From Actinobacteria bacterium UBA5182 (GTDB taxonomy: Bacteria; Actinomycetota; UBA4738): a DNA stretch of 8,339 nucleotides. The notes beneath the pieces are model-generated. The model saw nothing but the letters and a program-made list of their open reading frames with translations. It was not told the DNA's origin and did not search any database. Where the stretch lies: positions 1-8,339 of the forward strand of contig DHWM01000115.1 in NCBI GenBank assembly GCA_002413185.1, written 5' to 3'. Both the position numbers and the translations under genes were made by a program. Positions 6,893-8,339 of the stretch are shown in pieces. Numbering within the stretch: the stretch's first letter is position 1; each line of letters starts with the position of its first letter.

Positions 6893-7342
6893 CTAGTTCG
6901 AGGCAGATGCTCTGAGGCGGTCGATCTCGAACCACACGGAAGTGCCGTCGTTGGCGGGCCGTTCGACTCCCCACCGGTCGGCGAGCTGGTCGACCAGCAC
7001 CAGTCCCCAGCCGGAGGATCGACCGGCCGGCGGCTCGGGCTTCGAGTCGAACCCCACCGTGCCCGGATCGTCCACCCGCACCCGGACGACGTCCGGGAGG
7101 ATCTCTACTCGCAGGTGGATCCATCCCTCCTCCTGGAGGTGGGCGTGCTTCACGCTGTTGGCGACCAGCTCGGTCACCAGAAGACGGACGTCGTCGAGGA
7201 GCTCGGGATCCGTTCTCCAATCCAGGTCGTGCAGTGACTGACGCCCCATGGGGGCCGCGATCGGCTCAGCGGGGAGCTCAACCTCGAGCCGGGTCAGGAG
7301 CGACCCGCTGACCTGCTCGGAGTGTTCTGGACGAGCGGGCAT
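6893..7342 (-). CDS. RsbW-like anti-sigma factor / ATP-binding protein (HATPase_c_2)
   Basis: This is a 149-residue cytoplasmic protein of the GHKL fold. The N box LLVTELVANSVKHA carries E58 and N62, VDDPG (90-94) matches the first glycine box, GWGLVLVDQLADRWGV (111-126) the second, and GTSVWFEI (133-140) closes the fold. This layout is typical of short actinobacterial RsbW-like proteins, which bind a sigma factor or phosphorylate a STAS-domain anti-anti-sigma partner. No sigma factor, STAS protein or PP2C phosphatase lies in the window, so the partner must be elsewhere. Start choice is uncertain: ATG 7342 gives a compact protein but only AAGG two bases ahead; ATG 7381 would add 13 residues (MWVRPAPAGYVQG) of no recognisable kind. 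It shares direction with the small gene upstream (7451-7720), but hairpins lie between them, so separate transcription is possible. Its end faces the oxidoreductase remnant 21 bases away. Confidence 0.82.
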   Translation of the reverse strand: MPARPEHSEQVSGSLLTRLEVELPAEPIAAPMGRQSLHDLDWRTDPELLDDVRLLVTELVANSVKHAHLQEEGWIHLRVEILPDVVRVRVDDPGTVGFDSKPEPPAGRSSGWGLVLVDQLADRWGVERPANDGTSVWFEIDRLRASASN

Positions 7343-7393
7343 ACCTTGAACGTACCCGGCCGGGGCGGGCCTCACCCACATCCATCAGTTTTC

Positions 7394-7415
7394 TGTCGCG
7401 ATTTGGCCCGCGACA
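7394..7415. promoter_or_regulatory. Perfect inverted repeat between the two minus-strand genes
   Basis: TGTCGCG (7394-7400) and CGCGACA (7409-7415) pair perfectly around the 8-base spacer ATTTGGCC. It lies upstream of the RsbW-like gene. It could be a terminator stem for the small gene or an operator for the ATPase gene. The T run (TTTT, near 7389-7392) is on the + side, so as a minus-strand terminator it lacks a U tract. Confidence 0.35.
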
Positions 7416-7442
7416 CCCTCCCACGGTGAGGTTCTGACCGGA

Positions 7443-7459
7443 GCTCGGTCCTACCGAGC
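7443..7459 (-). terminator. Hairpin overlapping the stop codon of the small charged protein
   Basis: GCTCGGT (7443-7449) and ACCGAGC (7453-7459) form a perfect 7-bp stem with a three-base loop. The stop codon of the minus-strand gene (7451-7453) lies in the loop and first stem base. A compact GC-rich stem right at a gene end suits an intrinsic terminator without a U tract, or a 3'-end stabiliser. Confidence 0.45.
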
Positions 7460-7720
7460 GATCTCCTTGGCCTCCTCGTCGGGGGTCTGTGGCGTGGTCT
7501 CCGGGTCCCGGGGAAGGCCACGGGGATCCGCCGCGGGCTCCTCCGCCGCCTTCACCGACGCGGGCCCCGGCAACGAATCGGGGTGTGCCCGCTCTTCCGC
7601 ATTGCTGTAGGGCTTGCCCTCCTTCTCCGCCATGAGCCGACCCAGCTCGTTCGCTTCGTCCTTGCTCAGGCCGAACTCGTCCCGCTTCTTCTCGAGCTCC
7701 TGGAACCGCTGCTCGTCCAT
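7451..7720 (-). CDS. Small, highly charged hypothetical protein
   Basis: This is an 89-residue protein with no signal peptide or membrane segment. The first half (MDEQRFQELEKKRDEFGLSK and on to about residue 40) is rich in E, K and R and should form helices, perhaps a short coiled coil; the strip NELGRLMAEKEGKPYSNA looks conserved in style. The second half is rich in P, A, D and E and probably disordered, ending EEAKEIAR. Translation should be strong: GGAGGTGA (on the minus strand, 7731-7724) lies three bases before the ATG. No family is recognised with confidence. It is divergent from the arsenate reductase with 75 bases between the starts, and a hairpin sits on its stop codon. Confidence 0.72.
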   Translation of the reverse strand: MDEQRFQELEKKRDEFGLSKDEANELGRLMAEKEGKPYSNAEERAHPDSLPGPASVKAAEEPAADPRGLPRDPETTPQTPDEEAKEIAR

Positions 7721-7781
7721 CCCTCACCTCCGTGGCCGGAAACGTGGTTGCTCTGCCTTCAGGATTCCCTGGCGCTGCCGG

Positions 7782-7787
7782 TACTAT
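7782..7787 (+). promoter_or_regulatory. Probable -10 box for a leaderless arsenate reductase mRNA
   Basis: TACTAT matches the -10 consensus (TANNNT) and ends eight bases before GTG 7796, so transcription would start at or within a base or two of the start codon. No Shine-Dalgarno sequence precedes that GTG. TTCAGG at 7758-7763 is a weak -35 candidate with an 18-base spacer. Leaderless mRNAs are common in Actinomycetota. Confidence 0.45.
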
Positions 7788-7795
7788 CCCACTCA

Positions 7796-8197
7796 GTGCA
7801 CCTCCTTTTCGTCTGCACCGAGAACGCCGGCCGCAGCCAGATCGCCGAGCATCTCTTCAACGCCTCGGTGGGGGGAACCGGGCACCAGGCCCGGTCGGCG
7901 GGCACCAAGCCGGCCCACGCGGTGCACCCCGCGGTGGTCGAGGTGCTGGCAGGCCGAGGGGTCGACGCCACCCAGGCCGTTCCGAAGGGGCTCACCGCCG
8001 AGCTGACCGAATGGGCCGACCGCGTGGTGACCATGGGGTGTGGCGACCAGTGCCCGGTGACAGGTAAGCCGACCGAGGACTGGGATCTTCCCGACGTCGC
8101 GGGCCGATCGGTCCCCGAGGTACAGGAGGTCACGGTTCGCATCGCGGCTCGCCTGGCCAAGCTCCTCAAGGAGCTGGGGGTTCCTGCCTGGGCGTAG
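7796..8197 (+). CDS. arsC: Arsenate reductase, low-molecular-weight phosphatase type
   Basis: This is a 133-residue cytoplasmic protein of the LMW protein-tyrosine-phosphatase fold. The phosphate-loop CTENAGRS (C7, R13, S14; C-x5-R-S) directly follows the first beta strand HLLFV. The second redox region, VVTMGCGDQCPVTGK, supplies C82 and C86, and EDWDLPD (94-100) holds the likely general-acid Asp. In this family arsenate is attacked by the first Cys and arsenite is released through a relay using the other two, with reduction by thioredoxin or, in actinobacteria, mycothiol/mycoredoxin. A plain phosphatase would not need the extra cysteines, so arsenate reductase is preferred. GTG 7796 is chosen because the first strand begins there and a -10 box lies eight bases upstream; the frame is open back to 7583 but overlaps the opposite gene and lacks a ribosome site. 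No arsR, arsB or acr3 is next to it. Confidence 0.85.
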   Translation: MHLLFVCTENAGRSQIAEHLFNASVGGTGHQARSAGTKPAHAVHPAVVEVLAGRGVDATQAVPKGLTAELTEWADRVVTMGCGDQCPVTGKPTEDWDLPDVAGRSVPEVQEVTVRIAARLAKLLKELGVPAWA

Positions 8198-8203
8198 GCG
8201 CGC

Positions 8204-8339
8204 TCAGCACGCCGCGTTGAGGTACGGGAACGGGTCGACGCGCTTCCCACCACGGCTCTTGCGGAAAGAAGGACGGAGGGTGTCCGAGGCCGTCGCCCAG
8301 CTCGCCGAGACCACCTCGAAGGCGTTCGCCGCGGCCGCA
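8204..8339 (-). CDS. Possible C-terminal end of a minus-strand gene (partial)
   Basis: Read on the minus strand from the window edge, 44 codons are open and end in KSRGGKRVDPFPYLNAAC and a TGA (8206-8204), six bases from the arsenate reductase stop, which is a natural tail-to-tail layout. The 'xxGGxxVDPxPYLN' ending resembles the tails of M23 peptidases, whose 'HLHFEVR' motif should come just before; it is absent in this frame, where SDTLRPSFRKS stands. A competing reading is a + strand gene starting at GTG 8280 (SEAVAQLAETTSKAF) after GGACGGAGG. Both fit the base composition, and the fragment is too short to decide. Confidence 0.35.
   Translation of the reverse strand, partial: AAAANAFEVVSASWATASDTLRPSFRKSRGGKRVDPFPYLNAAC

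Noticed and set aside
6560..6915. Frame 1 continuation of the oxidoreductase to 6915
   Set aside because: After about 6555 this frame becomes low-complexity G, P, R and S, while frame 2 carries the family's normal C-terminus, so the extension is unlikely to be functional protein.
7343..7381. A SigB/SigF-type promoter (GGGTAC) and leaderless start for the RsbW-like gene
   Set aside because: GGGTAC lies nine bases before ATG 7342 on the minus strand, but no matching GTTT-like -35 box is present at normal spacing.

Overview
The window is GC-rich throughout (by eye about two thirds G+C, with G or C in almost every third codon position). It carries gene families common in Actinomycetota: a short RsbW-like ATPase ending in an 'RWGV...VWFE' tail, an arsenate reductase with a GCGDxCP motif, and large secreted proteins built from 'NDVWAVG...EHWDGTxW' repeats. 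The best guess is a soil or sediment actinobacterium, probably uncultured. There is no marker gene to place it further. No tRNA, rRNA, CRISPR array, transposase or phage gene was seen.

Layout. (1) Positions 1-301: a possible gene tail, then a shrunken, broken relative of the beta-propeller gene found further right. It keeps a ribosome binding site and start, one block from the middle and one from the end. (2) 302-686: no gene. (3) 687-1160: a single-domain cupin. (4) 1405-5931: two adjacent genes for exported proteins on the + strand. The first is a 377-residue protein with Asp-box (BNR) repeats. The second is a 1111-residue mosaic with an EXORDIUM-like/HExxE segment, an FN3 domain, a LamG-like domain, an ASH-type Ig domain and a C-terminal propeller of about seven blades. 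(5) A perfect hairpin at 5974-5997 closes this block. (6) 6019-6871: an FAD-dependent oxidoreductase that has lost its middle and changes frame, so probably a pseudogene. (7) On the - strand, an RsbW-like anti-sigma/ATPase (6893-7342) and a small charged protein (7451-7720), with two hairpins between them. (8) Divergent from these, an arsenate reductase (7796-8197) that looks leaderless. (9) At the right edge, what may be the end of a - strand gene.

How they work together. The genes do not form one obvious pathway. The clearest unit is the pair of exported proteins, which probably act outside the cell in binding or degrading a polymer or surface; that is inference. The small protein and the arsenate reductase share a 75-bp divergent promoter region. 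Two genes in the window show internal deletions with frame changes, and the right edge may hold a third broken gene. This suggests either a decaying accessory region or local assembly problems, and read mapping would separate these.
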